DNA of 64,000 nucleotides from assembly GCF_049537155.1 (NCBI RefSeq), contig NZ_JBMVQZ010000006.1, positions 62,001-126,000 on the forward strand, in the 5' to 3' direction. Position numbers and translations under genes: made by a program. The notes beneath the pieces were generated by a model that saw only the letters and a list, made by a program, of their open reading frames with translations, was not told the DNA's origin and made no database searches. The DNA is from Limisphaera sp049537155 (GTDB lineage Bacteria > Verrucomicrobiota > Verrucomicrobiia > Limisphaerales > Limisphaeraceae). This document shows, piece after piece, positions 53,001-61,691 of this stretch (positions are counted from its first letter, which is position 1; each line of letters opens with the position of its first letter).

Positions 53001-53528
53001 CGGTTGTTCATCAGCACCAACAGCGATCAGCCCAACATGAAGGTCTGGGTGGCGCATCAGCCGGCGTGGAACAATGCGCGGATGTGGATCGCTGGAAGCA
53101 ATCCGACGCAGCGGCGGTCGGACCAGTTCTCGCCCGACGGTGGTACCACCTTCCCGTACGCCATGGGCATCCATCTGGAAGCCGGCAAGCGCTACTACAT
53201 CGAGGCCCTCCATCGGGAGGGTGGCGGGGGTGACAACCTGGCCGTGACGTACAAGCTGGTCAGCGAGAACGATCCGATGGACGGAGATGCGCCGCGGTTG
53301 ACCGGGGAGGTGATCGGGTACATGGCTGCGCCTGCGCCGGTGGAGCCGCCGGTGTTGACGGTGGCGCGGCAGGGTAACAGTGTGGTGATCTCGTGGAGTC
53401 CTGCTGGTGGGCGGTTGGAGAGCAGTCCGGTAGTGGGTCCGGGAGCGATCTGGACGACCGAGACGACGGACAATCCGGCGGTGATCCCGATCACGGGCAC
53501 GGCGAAGTACTTCCGCGTGGTGCGGTGA
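50088..53528 (+). CDS. Secreted repeat protein: LamG/DUF1349-like head, three Ig-like + PA14 units
   Basis: A 1146-residue exported protein. A signal peptide (SLLALSSLAIASQVAAQ) precedes a concanavalin-like domain (about 35-235; WDAKVRVHDLQGPDWWTKCELMV, WLRLTRQGSVITMWYGTDG). Then three units follow, each an Ig-like domain (YQWYKNGQPIPNANGPTY; YQWQRNGVDLPG; YQWRRNGQPIANA) and a PA14 domain (FVPPVTGNYVFWIAADDDADLYL; FVPPVTGRYVFYLSSDDDSDLFL; FVPPQTGQYVFFISSDDESRLFI), each ending near REGGGGDNL. A short C-terminal fibronectin-like piece closes it, with no sorting tail. PA14 domains bind glycans; the protein probably sits outside the cell. A perfect terminator follows. Confidence 0.88.
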   Translation: MKTNHSANHCIMKPMRSLLALSSLAIASQVAAQTWTGRDVGTPALPGSHTGSPPGTMTIIGGGNDIWNQSDNFYFFYTTVEGHSWDAKVRVHDLQGPDWWTKCELMVRVPDASGLPQGPDPFIAAMTTRSAGQNQVAPQWRATRGGNADWNTFNRSVAPSYPNTWLRLTRQGSVITMWYGTDGVNWTKYADIDTASTQFGFGQAFPAKVLVGVAVTAHNDADPNGGVATVSDLSVTVSPQAPNLQVLTDLQNRTVYSHTAVTLSFVVTNAAVANGSLGVGDYQWYKNGQPIPNANGPTYTFVVAPEDNNAQFMCRVTVGSTSVNSATATLTVQAPVEIADHLKWEYYPGVSLAGIRTGNHGPAAQVRALQAFDSPQNFADNYASRVSGMFVPPVTGNYVFWIAADDDADLYLGTNASPASKRLIAQQEGWSGRNNWMTHGGGGGPLASTQRRSDLWTPDNGATQPYALGIPLVAGQKYWIEAIHREGGGGDNLGVYFLTTDSAEYLSGGPVDGTPSNLTNGLIRLLTWQPTTLTIVEQPQSVTQWEGLDVTFRVRVQTDSELSPVYQWQRNGVDLPGRNSDTLSFVASMADNGANYRCVVTIPGSTLSVTSDAATLTVQQSVFVTGIVRREVWGPDRPGVTRVMVEQGTAGPPDIRDFITAMDVTDWADNYVQRLSTWFVPPVTGRYVFYLSSDDDSDLFLSTDENEANKRLIAQQSSWNGTRAWQSGNNVSQRNSDTFVAPDGSMPGQGGIPLAAGQRYYIEVVQREGGGGDNVAVYYTLYGEPAPADGTPSNLRGNVVTLKLPAPTSLSITQQPQSVTVRAWHPAVFTIGIQTDALYPATYQWRRNGQPIANATTTVYSFVASTNDNGAQIDCVVTLSQYGSVTSQVATVTVATDTVFVPGKVKEEFFPGASFDAVLYGNVGYPSQVNEWTIFESGTNIADNYTRRVSGLFVPPQTGQYVFFISSDDESRLFISTNSDQPNMKVWVAHQPAWNNARMWIAGSNPTQRRSDQFSPDGGTTFPYAMGIHLEAGKRYYIEALHREGGGGDNLAVTYKLVSENDPMDGDAPRLTGEVIGYMAAPAPVEPPVLTVARQGNSVVISWSPAGGRLESSPVVGPGAIWTTETTDNPAVIPITGTAKYFRVVR

Positions 53529-54525
53529 GGCCGGCGCGTGGGAGGGGCTGATCGGGCCCGTTTGAGGATCGAGAAAGGCTGCGGGGCCGGGTGCGCCACC
53601 CAGGTGCACCCGGCCCCGGTTGTTCGGGATTTGCCCTTTTCCAAACGGCCCCAAACAAAAGGCGGAGGATTCTGCCCGTGAGCCGTGCCGTCCGGATGGA
53701 GGGGTGCATTCCTTTGTGCATGCAAGGAGGTGCAGCTTTGCCATGGCCCACTTGCGGATGGCAAGGATGATGGCCCGCACGATCGAGGGTGCCCTTCCCG
53801 GGGGGCCGGGCTCCCACGCTCCGAAGCCGCCCCGAGGGCTCAGAGCGTCAGAGGCCTCTTTCAGGGGCTCGGTCCCCGTCAAACCACGGGTTTACGGTCG
53901 TGCCGGTGCGGAGGATGGGGACAATGGCCGGCAGGTTGCTGATTGTTGGTACCGGTTGGGCTTGGTTGGACGGCAGGCATCGCTCTCCCGAGACCTGGCA
54001 CGGTGCGCGAACCACAGTTCGTCAGGCGTGCGGCCCGGGACTGGCGAATGCCGCAGCCCCCTGCCCATGGCCGTGCACGGAAGGTAAGGTTTTCACCCAT
54101 GGAATCGGGCAGCGGACGGTGCGTGAGGTTCGACCGGATTGAAAGGCTTTGCGAGGGGCCAACCGGATAAGCCCCTCCGCTGCCCCGGATGCACCGGTGG
54201 AGGGCCTGCGTGCTCTCCAACCCTGTCGGCTTTGCACGTTGGTGAAGCCTCCGCGGGCCCAATGGAGCGGGGCGCTCCCACCCCTTGCGGAACACGGCCT
54301 TGCCCGCGCTTTCTTTGGGCCTTGGTCAAGACCTTGAAGCACTGCGGATCGGAAGGTGCGGATTTCCTTGATTGCCACGAGCGGGGGGCGTTCCTTCGCA
54401 GGCACAGCCTTGTGCCCCCGGGTGCCAGGGGCGCGGTCTCGTGGTTCGGCGCGCGAAATCGTGTGCGCCGTTCTTGAGGCTTTTGCAGGCGGGTTTCCCG
54501 GGCTCGACCGGTCGGGGCTGCCACC
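53529..54525. other. Gene-poor region between the PA14 gene and the histidine kinase
   Basis: About 1 kb where both flanking genes end (they converge). Apart from the terminator at 53583-53617 I see nothing: the open frames present have no recognisable protein and no ribosome sites. Confidence 0.5.
53583..53617 (+). terminator. Terminator-like hairpin after the PA14 gene
   Basis: A perfect 12-bp stem GGGGCCGGGTGC / GCACCCGGCCCC with an 11-base loop, 54 bases after the stop codon. It is followed by GGTTGTTCGGGATTTG, T-containing but not a pure run. Confidence 0.65.
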
Positions 54526-55632
54526 TCAGATCCCGGCCCACGGAAGCGTGAAGCGGAAGAGGGCCCCGCCAAGCGGACTGCAACCGGCCGAGATCGCTCC
54601 GCCGTGATCCTCCACAATCCGTTTGCAAATGGAGAGCCCCAGGCCGGTGCCCTGTCGTTTTCCGTGGGTGACAAAGGGTTCGAAGAGCCGATCGCGGATC
54701 TCGGGTGCGACGCCGGGGCCGTTGTCGTGCACTTCGGTGACGACACATCGCCCGGCGTCGGAGAGACGCACCTCGATTTGCCCACCCTGAGGAAGCATGT
54801 CACATGCATTCTGCACGAGGTTTTGCAGGACGCGCCGGAGTCGCCGGGGTTGGATGCGAACCCGTCCACGGGGCCAGTTGGCGGTCGTCCACCGAAGGCA
54901 GGCTCCTCGCAGCGCGACCTCGGCCCGCAATTCGTCAAGGACCGGAGCCAGAAAATCGGCGTACACCATGGGGACCATGGTTTCCGTGCCGCTGCCCCCT
55001 TCGGTGAACAAAAGGATTTCCTGGATGGAATCGGTGATGCGTTCCACCTGACGCCGGATGCGCTGCAGGGCCTCCTCTCTGCGGGCGGGATCGGCGTGGG
55101 GAGCCAGGCCGAGTTCGGCGGCCAGTTGGAGGACGTTGAGGGGGCCCTTCAAATCGTGAATGATGGTGCGGGCGAAACGTCCCACGAGTGCCAGTCGTTC
55201 CATCTGCAGGGTCTGCTCCAGATGCACGCGGTTGAACTCCCGCAGCCGCCGGCTCAGTTCGCGGAGCAGGCGCAGGGCGAACTCGGGATGTTCATGCATC
55301 AACTCCAGGACCGCCTCGCGGGGCACGAACCAGACGACGGCGTCGGTACAGGTCGTAACAGCCGCTGATCGGGGTCCTTCCTCGACCACTGCCATCTCGC
55401 CGAAAATGGCCTCCGGCCCGAGCATGGCCAGCACCCGGCCCGGCCCGGTACCGTGGGAACAACCGATCTGCACCGTGCCCTCCTCCAACACGTACAAACC
55501 GTCGCCGGGCTCGCCCTCCCGTACGATGGGTGTGCCGGCAGGCACGTGCAGACGGCGCGCTGCGGCCTCCAGTTTGGCCAGCGCGCTTTCAGGCAGACCG
55601 GCAAAGAGGGGATGTACCCGCCAGTCGGACAT
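54526..55632 (-). CDS. Cyclic-nucleotide-binding-domain histidine kinase
   Basis: A 368-residue cytoplasmic sensor kinase. Residues about 1-125 form a CRP-like cNMP-binding domain (FAGLPESALAKLEAAARRL, IVREGEPGDGLYVLEEGTVQI, GEMAVVEEGPRSAAVTT). The DHp helix carries the phosphorylated histidine in FARTIIHDLKGPLN, and the HATPase domain has QNLVQNACDMLPQGG, VHDNGPGVAPEI and GTGLGLSICKRIV. No membrane segment is present. No response regulator gene adjoins, so it is an orphan kinase in this window. It diverges from the molybdopterin enzyme operon, with 533 bases between the two starts. Confidence 0.9.
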   Translation of the reverse strand: MSDWRVHPLFAGLPESALAKLEAAARRLHVPAGTPIVREGEPGDGLYVLEEGTVQIGCSHGTGPGRVLAMLGPEAIFGEMAVVEEGPRSAAVTTCTDAVVWFVPREAVLELMHEHPEFALRLLRELSRRLREFNRVHLEQTLQMERLALVGRFARTIIHDLKGPLNVLQLAAELGLAPHADPARREEALQRIRRQVERITDSIQEILLFTEGGSGTETMVPMVYADFLAPVLDELRAEVALRGACLRWTTANWPRGRVRIQPRRLRRVLQNLVQNACDMLPQGGQIEVRLSDAGRCVVTEVHDNGPGVAPEIRDRLFEPFVTHGKRQGTGLGLSICKRIVEDHGGAISAGCSPLGGALFRFTLPWAGI

Positions 55633-56113
55633 TGTGGTGGATTGTATCCCCGAGAGCATCCGCGTAAAGGGCCTTTGAGCTTTTGGCTGAAACGGTTCCC
55701 AAGTGCCGTCCGGGGCGTGGATCTCAACGGCGCGCACTTGAGGAAGCAGAAAAGGCGCATTGTGGTTTCCTCCGGGAAGCTTGGGTGCGAGGGCCCGGAC
55801 AGGGAGGAGTCTTTTACCCGTGTCGGCCAGGACGAGCGTCCGTGGCGGTTTGCCGTTGCTACCACGGTTTTGGCAACAGGGCCGACTCGGCAGCCGCCCG
55901 TGCCTGTCCATCCCTTTGCCACCCCGGTTCCGGGTTCCGGGGTCGGGATGGCGGTGAAAAGCGCTTGGGATCGCAAGGCGGGGTGCGGAAGTGCCTCGAC
56001 TGCAGCGGAATCGCAACGCATGACTTTTCAGACTGTCTGTCGGGATCGGGGCTTGGTCAGCCTTGGGGAGTGGGCTTGGGGACTCAGGACGCCCGCGGTC
56101 ATCACGAAAGTGT
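55633..56113. other. Divergent intergenic region, no gene seen
   Basis: About 480 bases between the kinase start and the regulatory site of the molybdopterin operon. It must hold the kinase promoter. No protein and no strong hairpin are recognised. Confidence 0.4.
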
Positions 56114-56154
56114 TTGACGCAGGTCAAGGATGGAAGGGTCAGGTCGCTTATGAT
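56114..56154 (+). promoter_or_regulatory. FNR/CRP-family site and -10 element before the molybdopterin operon
   Basis: TTGAC-GCAG-GTCAA at 56114-56127 is a perfect palindrome of the FNR/DNR type. TATGAT at 56149-56154 matches 5 of 6 bases of the -10 consensus. A start near 56161 would place the palindrome centre at about -41, the class II activator position. The ATG at 56166 would then be only about 5 bases from the transcript start. Confidence 0.7.
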
Positions 56155-56165
56155 GCGGATTAGCC

Positions 56166-57752
56166 ATGAAAACTCGGCAGACCATCGCGGGGTTGCTCGT
56201 GGGTGTCTGGATGGGGAGTGCCGCGTCGGCCACAGAAGGTGGCGCGCCGATGTCGGATCTGACATTGGGCCGGCGTTTGTACGAACAGCATTGTGCGCCG
56301 TGCCACGGGGTGAATGGCGACGGCCAAGGTCCGGCGGCGGTTTGGCTGTATCCGAAACCGCGAAACTTCAGCGCCGGCGTGTTCAAGATACAAAGCACGC
56401 CTCCGGGGACTCTGCCGTCGGACGAGGACCTCTTTCGTTCGATCACGCGCGGTCTGCCGGGCAGTGCCATGCCCGGATTCGGTTACCTGAGTGAGACGCA
56501 ACGCTGGGCTCTTGTCGGTTACGTGAAGTACCTGACGGCTTACACGAACGCCGGGGGACGACGGATCAACCGGTTCGAGGAACAGGCGGCTGCGGGTGTT
56601 GTGTCACGGCCGATTGAAGTGCCGCCGGAACCGCCCGTGACGGTGCAGTCGCTTGCCCTGGGACGCGAGGTGTACACGCGGATGCAGTGTTATCTTTGCC
56701 ATGGCGAGACCGGCGCCGGCGACGGCCCGCAGGTTCCGCTGTTGAAGGACAGTTTCGGCCTGCCCGCCCGGCCGCGCGATTTCAACACGGAACGGTTCCG
56801 GGGTGGGTCCAGCGGCCGGGATCTTTACCTCCGCATTCGAATCGGGCTGGCGGGAACGCCGATGGTTCCGTACGGGGATGACGTTATGACCCCGGAGGAA
56901 CGGTGGGCGTTGGTGCATTACATCCGCTCCCTGCGCCGCACCGACGTTGCGGTCAACGACCTGCTGCAACCTGAAGACAACCGGATTCCCGTGCAGCGGG
57001 TGAGACGACTCCCCACGGATCCATTGGATCCCGCCTGGGAGGAGCTGGAAACGTCCCGAGTCCCCCTGCATCCACTCTGGCCCGAGCCGCAGCAGGTGTA
57101 TGCGGTGGCGGTGCGGGCCGTCACGGACGGACGGCGGCTGGCCATCTGGCTGCAATGGCGCGATCCGTTGCCGCAAGAGCAGGCGCTGCGGGTGGAAGAT
57201 TTCCAGGATGCGGCCGCGGTCCAGTTTGCTCTCGGGGCTGAACCGGCCTTTCTCGGCATGGGCGATCGGGATCACCCGGTCAATCTCTGGCATTGGAAGG
57301 CGGCCTGGCAGGCTGAACTGGATGCCCGGAGCGGGCCCGATATTGCCCGGGCCCATCCTGCCATGCATGTGGACACCTACTTTCAGCCGGAACGCCACTT
57401 TGTAACCGCCCGTGACGCGGGCAATTTCGTGGCGCTTGCTCACCGAACCCCGGTTGAGGACGCCAATGCACGCGGCTTCGGGTCGTTCCAATCGCAGCCA
57501 CCCTCCGGCCAGAACGTCCAGGGGCGGGGGGTCTGGATGGACGAGAGCTGGACGGTGGTGTTCATCCGGGATCTGAAGAGCCGGGAATCCGATGACGTGC
57601 AGTTTGTTCGCGGTCGGCCTGTGCCGGTGGCCTTTGCGGTCTGGAACGGTGAACAGGGCGACCGCAATGGACGGAAGATGATCAGTTACTGGTACCAACT
57701 GGTTTGGCCGGAACAACAGGCCCGGACAACCGGGCGGGGTCGTGGATCCTGA
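56166..57752 (+). CDS. Dihaem cytochrome c fused to ethylbenzene-dehydrogenase-type haem subunit
   Basis: A 528-residue secreted protein with a signal peptide (QTIAGLLVGVWMGSAASA). It contains two cytochrome c modules, with CAPCH near residue 43 (axial methionine in PGSAMPGFGYLS) and CYLCH near residue 177 (AGTPMVPYGDDVM). The C-terminal half (about 300-520) resembles the haem-b gamma subunit of type II DMSO reductases such as ethylbenzene dehydrogenase: YAVAVRAVTDGRRLAIWLQWRD, DAAAVQFAL, NLWHWKAAWQAEL and WTVVFIRDL. It would pass electrons to or from the molybdenum subunit encoded 22 bases downstream. The fusion replaces separate cytochrome genes. Confidence 0.82.
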   Translation: MKTRQTIAGLLVGVWMGSAASATEGGAPMSDLTLGRRLYEQHCAPCHGVNGDGQGPAAVWLYPKPRNFSAGVFKIQSTPPGTLPSDEDLFRSITRGLPGSAMPGFGYLSETQRWALVGYVKYLTAYTNAGGRRINRFEEQAAAGVVSRPIEVPPEPPVTVQSLALGREVYTRMQCYLCHGETGAGDGPQVPLLKDSFGLPARPRDFNTERFRGGSSGRDLYLRIRIGLAGTPMVPYGDDVMTPEERWALVHYIRSLRRTDVAVNDLLQPEDNRIPVQRVRRLPTDPLDPAWEELETSRVPLHPLWPEPQQVYAVAVRAVTDGRRLAIWLQWRDPLPQEQALRVEDFQDAAAVQFALGAEPAFLGMGDRDHPVNLWHWKAAWQAELDARSGPDIARAHPAMHVDTYFQPERHFVTARDAGNFVALAHRTPVEDANARGFGSFQSQPPSGQNVQGRGVWMDESWTVVFIRDLKSRESDDVQFVRGRPVPVAFAVWNGEQGDRNGRKMISYWYQLVWPEQQARTTGRGRGS

Positions 57753-57774
57753 CGGGCGGGAAAGGAAGGGTGAT

Positions 57775-60700
57775 ATGAGTGACAAACTTTCGCGTCGGGC
57801 GTTTCTGCAGCGGAGCGGGCTGGCCGGAGCGGGCCTCTGGGCGGCGCAATTCCTTCCGTTGCGCTATCTGCAGGCGCAACCCTTGGAGGATGTCGCCAAC
57901 CCGCTGGCACAGTATCCCAACCGGGACTGGGAGAAACTGTACCGGGACCAGTACGCGTATGATTACGCCTTTTCCTGGGTGTGCGCCCCGAACGACACCC
58001 ACAACTGCCGGGTGACGGCGCACGTGCGCAACGGGGTGATCGTCCGGATCGGCGAGCAGTTCGATGTCCAGACGTATTCGGACCTTTACGGCAACCGGGC
58101 GACGGCCAACTGGGGTAACCGGCACTGCGCCAAGGGCTACACCTTCCATCGCATCCTCTATGGACCCTACCGGCTCAAACACCCGATCGTCCGGCGTGGG
58201 TGGCGACAGTGGGCCGACGACGGCTTCCCGCTGCTGACGCCGGAACTGCGTGCGAAATACAAGTTCGACTCGCGGGGTACCGACCGGTTCGAACGCATCA
58301 GTTGGGAGGAGGCCTTTGATTACATTGCGCGCGCCCTGGTGGCCATTGCCCGCCGTTACAGTGGTGAGGAGGGCGCCCGGTTGCTGGCCCGGCAGGGTTA
58401 TCCGCCCGAAATGATCGAGGAGATGGGCGGCGCCGGCACCCGCACCATCAAGATGCGCGGCGGCATGGGGTTGCTGGGCGTCCTGGGCAAATACGGGATG
58501 TACCGGCTTTGCAACTCACTGGCCCTGCTCGACGTTCATGTGCGCGGCGTCCCGCCCGAGGAGGCCAGGGCGGGCCGGAACTGGTCGAACTACACCTGGC
58601 ACGGCGACCAGGCCCCGGGGCATCCGTGGGTGCACGGGCTCCAGAACTCCGAGTGCGATTTCAACGACCTGCGGAATTCGCGCCTCATCATCATGAACGG
58701 CAAGAACCTGGTGGAGAACAAAATGGCCGATGCCCACTGGTTCATCGAGTGCATGGAGCGGGGCGCCAAAATCGTTGTGATCAGCCCCGAATACGGAGCG
58801 CCCTCCACCAAGGCCGATTACTGGATTCCCATACGCCCGGCCACTGACGCGGCTCTCTGGCTGGGCGTCACCCGTTTGATGATCGAGCGGGGCTGGTACG
58901 ACGAGACCTTCATCAAACGGTACAGTGATTTCCCGCTGCTGGTTCGGATGGACAATGGACGTCGGTTGCGTGCGGCGGAGGTGTTTCCGGGATACGAATC
59001 CCGATTGCCCGACGACAGTCCCAGCAAACGCATCCAGGGCCTGACGGACGAGCAACACCGGCGTCTGGGCGACTTCGTGGTGCGTGACGCCCGCACCGGG
59101 GAATTGAAGGCGCTCACACGGGACATGGTGGGTGACCGGCTGGTCCAGGCCGGCGTGGATCCGCAACTGGACTGGCAGGGACGCATCCGGCTGGTGGACG
59201 GCACGGAGGTGGACGTGGCGACCACCTGGCGGCTCTACCAGGTCCACCTGCGGGATTACGACCTCGATACCGTCGCCGAAATCACCCAGGCGCCCAAGCA
59301 TCTCATCGAACAGCTGGCGCACGACATCGCAACCATTGCACCCTGCGCCATTCATCAGGGGGAGGGCATCAACCACTGGTTCCACGCCACGGAGGCGAAT
59401 CGGGCCGCCTATCTTCCGCTCATCCTGACGGGAAACATCGGCAAGCCCGGGGCGGGCTGTCATTCCTGGGCCGGCAACTACAAGGCCGCACTGTTCCAGG
59501 GCAGTCCGTGGACAGGTCCCGGTTTCAAGGGCTGGGTGGCGGAGGATCCATTCCACCCGAACCTGGATCCCCACGCACACGGGCGCGAGGTCAGGGTGCA
59601 CGCCTACACGAAGGACGAGGAACCCGCCTATTGGAACCACGGCGACCGTCCCTTGATCGTGGAGACGCCCAAGGCTGGCCGGAAATGCTTCACCGGCAGG
59701 ACCCACATGCCCACGCCCACCAAGGCGATCTTCACTACCAACGTGAACCTCATCAACAATGCCAAGTGGGCCTACGGCGTCATCCGCAACGTAAATCCGA
59801 ACGTCGAACTGATTGTCACGATCGACACCCAGATGACGGCCTCGGTGGAGTATTCAGACTTCGGTCTGCCGGCCAACTCGTGGGTGGAGTTTCAGGACCT
59901 GGAAGTGACCGCCAGTTGCTCCAACCCGTTCCTCCAGATTTGGAATGGTGGCATCAAGCCGCTGTATGATTCCAAGGATGACCTGGCGATCCTGGCGGGA
60001 ATCGCCGCCGCGCTGGGCCGGGTGACCGGTGACCGGCGCTTTTACGACTATTTCAAATTCGAACACGAAGGGCGCCGGCGGGTGTATTTGCAACGGTTGT
60101 TGGACACGTGCACGACAACGGCGGGCTACAAGGTGGAGGACATCCTGGCCGGCAAGTACGGTCCGCCCGGCGGCGCCCTCATGCTGTTCCGCACCTATCC
60201 GCGTGTCCCGTTCCATGAACAGGTTCATGAAAGCCTGCCGTTTTACACGGACACGGGTCGTCTGAACAGCTACACCGACGATCCGACCGCCCTGGCCTGC
60301 GGGGAAAACTTTATCGTGCACCGGGAGGGGCCGGAGGCCACGCCCTACCTGCCCAACGTGATCGTCAGCTCGAATCCGCTGGTGCGGCCCGAGGACTACG
60401 GGATCCCCCTGGATGCGGAGGGTTGGGACGAACGGACGGTGCGGAACGTCAAGCTCCCGTGGGCCGAGGTCAAGAAGACCCGCAACTTCCTGTGGGAGCG
60501 TGGGTACCGGTTCTACTGCCTGACGCCGAAGTCCCGGCACAGCGTGCATTCCTCCTGGGCGAATGTGGACTGGCACCTGATCTGGAACTCGAACTTTGGC
60601 GATCCGTACCGCGTGGACAAGCGCCTTCCGAACGTCAGCGAGCATCAGCTCCACATGAACCCACAGGCGGCGCGCGACCTGGGGATCCGCGACGGCGACT

Positions 60701-61251
60701 ATGTCTACGTGGATGCCAACCCGATGGACCGGCCCTATCTGGGTGCCACGCCCAGCGATCCGTTCTACCGCGTGAGCCGGTTGATGCTGCGGGTGACCTA
60801 CAATGCCGCGTATCCCTATCACGTGGTCATGATGAAGCACGGATCCTTCATCGCCACGGAGAAGACGGTGCGGGCCCAGCAGACGCGCAGGGACGGCTTG
60901 TCGCTGACCGAGGACGGCTACATCTCGAACTTCCGTTTCGGATCCCAGCAATCGGTCACGCGCAACTGGCACATGCCCATGCACCAGACCGACACCCTGT
61001 TCCACAAGAGCAAGGTGTTCATGGGCTTCATCTTCGGCGGTGAAGCGGACAATCACGCCGTCAACACGGTGCCCAAGGAATGCCTGGTGCGCATCACCAA
61101 GGCCGAGGACGGCGGACTGGGCGGCCGGGGGCCTTGGAAGCCGGCCTTGAACGGCATGGCCCCGGACGCGGAGAACGAGGTGATGAAGAAGTACCTGGCC
61201 GGCGGGTTCGTCGGCCAGGGTGGCGGTGCCGGCAGTGGCGGATACGAATGA
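57775..61251 (+). CDS. Type II DMSO reductase family molybdopterin subunit, Nar/Nxr-like, Tat-exported
   Basis: A 1158-residue enzyme subunit with a Tat signal (SRRAFLQRSGLAGAGL), so it works in the periplasm. The N-terminal cluster site is C70-x3-D74-x3-C78, with another cysteine at 118 (GNRHCAKGYTF); NarG has H-x3-C-x3-C here. NYTWHGDQAPGHPWVHG carries the expected molybdenum-ligand aspartate of type II enzymes, followed by LIIMNGKNLVENKMADAHWFI. The length and the FeS partner fit nitrate reductase of archaeal type, nitrite oxidoreductase or a relative. The start has GGAAGG 5 bases upstream. The substrate (nitrate, nitrite or another oxyanion) cannot be decided by eye. Confidence 0.85.
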   Translation: MSDKLSRRAFLQRSGLAGAGLWAAQFLPLRYLQAQPLEDVANPLAQYPNRDWEKLYRDQYAYDYAFSWVCAPNDTHNCRVTAHVRNGVIVRIGEQFDVQTYSDLYGNRATANWGNRHCAKGYTFHRILYGPYRLKHPIVRRGWRQWADDGFPLLTPELRAKYKFDSRGTDRFERISWEEAFDYIARALVAIARRYSGEEGARLLARQGYPPEMIEEMGGAGTRTIKMRGGMGLLGVLGKYGMYRLCNSLALLDVHVRGVPPEEARAGRNWSNYTWHGDQAPGHPWVHGLQNSECDFNDLRNSRLIIMNGKNLVENKMADAHWFIECMERGAKIVVISPEYGAPSTKADYWIPIRPATDAALWLGVTRLMIERGWYDETFIKRYSDFPLLVRMDNGRRLRAAEVFPGYESRLPDDSPSKRIQGLTDEQHRRLGDFVVRDARTGELKALTRDMVGDRLVQAGVDPQLDWQGRIRLVDGTEVDVATTWRLYQVHLRDYDLDTVAEITQAPKHLIEQLAHDIATIAPCAIHQGEGINHWFHATEANRAAYLPLILTGNIGKPGAGCHSWAGNYKAALFQGSPWTGPGFKGWVAEDPFHPNLDPHAHGREVRVHAYTKDEEPAYWNHGDRPLIVETPKAGRKCFTGRTHMPTPTKAIFTTNVNLINNAKWAYGVIRNVNPNVELIVTIDTQMTASVEYSDFGLPANSWVEFQDLEVTASCSNPFLQIWNGGIKPLYDSKDDLAILAGIAAALGRVTGDRRFYDYFKFEHEGRRRVYLQRLLDTCTTTAGYKVEDILAGKYGPPGGALMLFRTYPRVPFHEQVHESLPFYTDTGRLNSYTDDPTALACGENFIVHREGPEATPYLPNVIVSSNPLVRPEDYGIPLDAEGWDERTVRNVKLPWAEVKKTRNFLWERGYRFYCLTPKSRHSVHSSWANVDWHLIWNSNFGDPYRVDKRLPNVSEHQLHMNPQAARDLGIRDGDYVYVDANPMDRPYLGATPSDPFYRVSRLMLRVTYNAAYPYHVVMMKHGSFIATEKTVRAQQTRRDGLSLTEDGYISNFRFGSQQSVTRNWHMPMHQTDTLFHKSKVFMGFIFGGEADNHAVNTVPKECLVRITKAEDGGLGGRGPWKPALNGMAPDAENEVMKKYLAGGFVGQGGGAGSGGYE

Positions 61252-61307
61252 ACGACCGCCCGGCCCGCCTGACCGCACAGCGAGCACCGACAGAAAGGAA
61301 ACCAGCC

Positions 61308-61691
61308 ATGCCGTGGGAGGAATGGGACGCGGAGGATCCGTACGAGCTCATGGGAGTTCTGTTGCCGACGACGGAGGATACGTCATGGGCGATGGCCGAG
61401 ACCTTCATCGAGGAGTTTCTGCGGCTCGGTTACGGGGCGCATCAGATACTGGCGCTCTTTCGCAACCCGTATTATCGCGGGCCGCACAGCGTGTGGCGCC
61501 GCCACGGAGACGACAGTGTCAAGGAACTCATTGAACGGGTCTTCGCCCGATGGGGACGGGCGGCGGATGGAATGCCGCCCCGGCAGGGCCCGGAAACCGG
61601 TTTCCCGGGACAGGTGCGAGCGGCCGGCAACGGCCCGGAGGAAGAAGGATCGGGAGCGGTGAGCGTCGAGGGGCAGAAGGGCGAGTTATGA
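61308..61691 (+). CDS. Small conserved-looking protein of unknown function between alpha and beta subunits
   Basis: A 127-residue protein starting MPWEEWDAEDPYELMG, chosen for the GAAAGGA upstream; an in-frame ATG at 61248 overlaps the previous stop and would give 147 residues. The first 80 residues look structured (AMAETFIEEFLRLGYGAHQIL, ALFRNPYYRGPHSVWRRHG, VKELIERVFARWG); the last 45 are low-complexity. No signal peptide or cysteine motif is seen. It overlaps the next gene by four bases. Being locked between the two catalytic subunits suggests an assembly or cofactor-delivery role, but I do not recognise it. Confidence 0.7.
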   Translation: MPWEEWDAEDPYELMGVLLPTTEDTSWAMAETFIEEFLRLGYGAHQILALFRNPYYRGPHSVWRRHGDDSVKELIERVFARWGRAADGMPPRQGPETGFPGQVRAAGNGPEEEGSGAVSVEGQKGEL

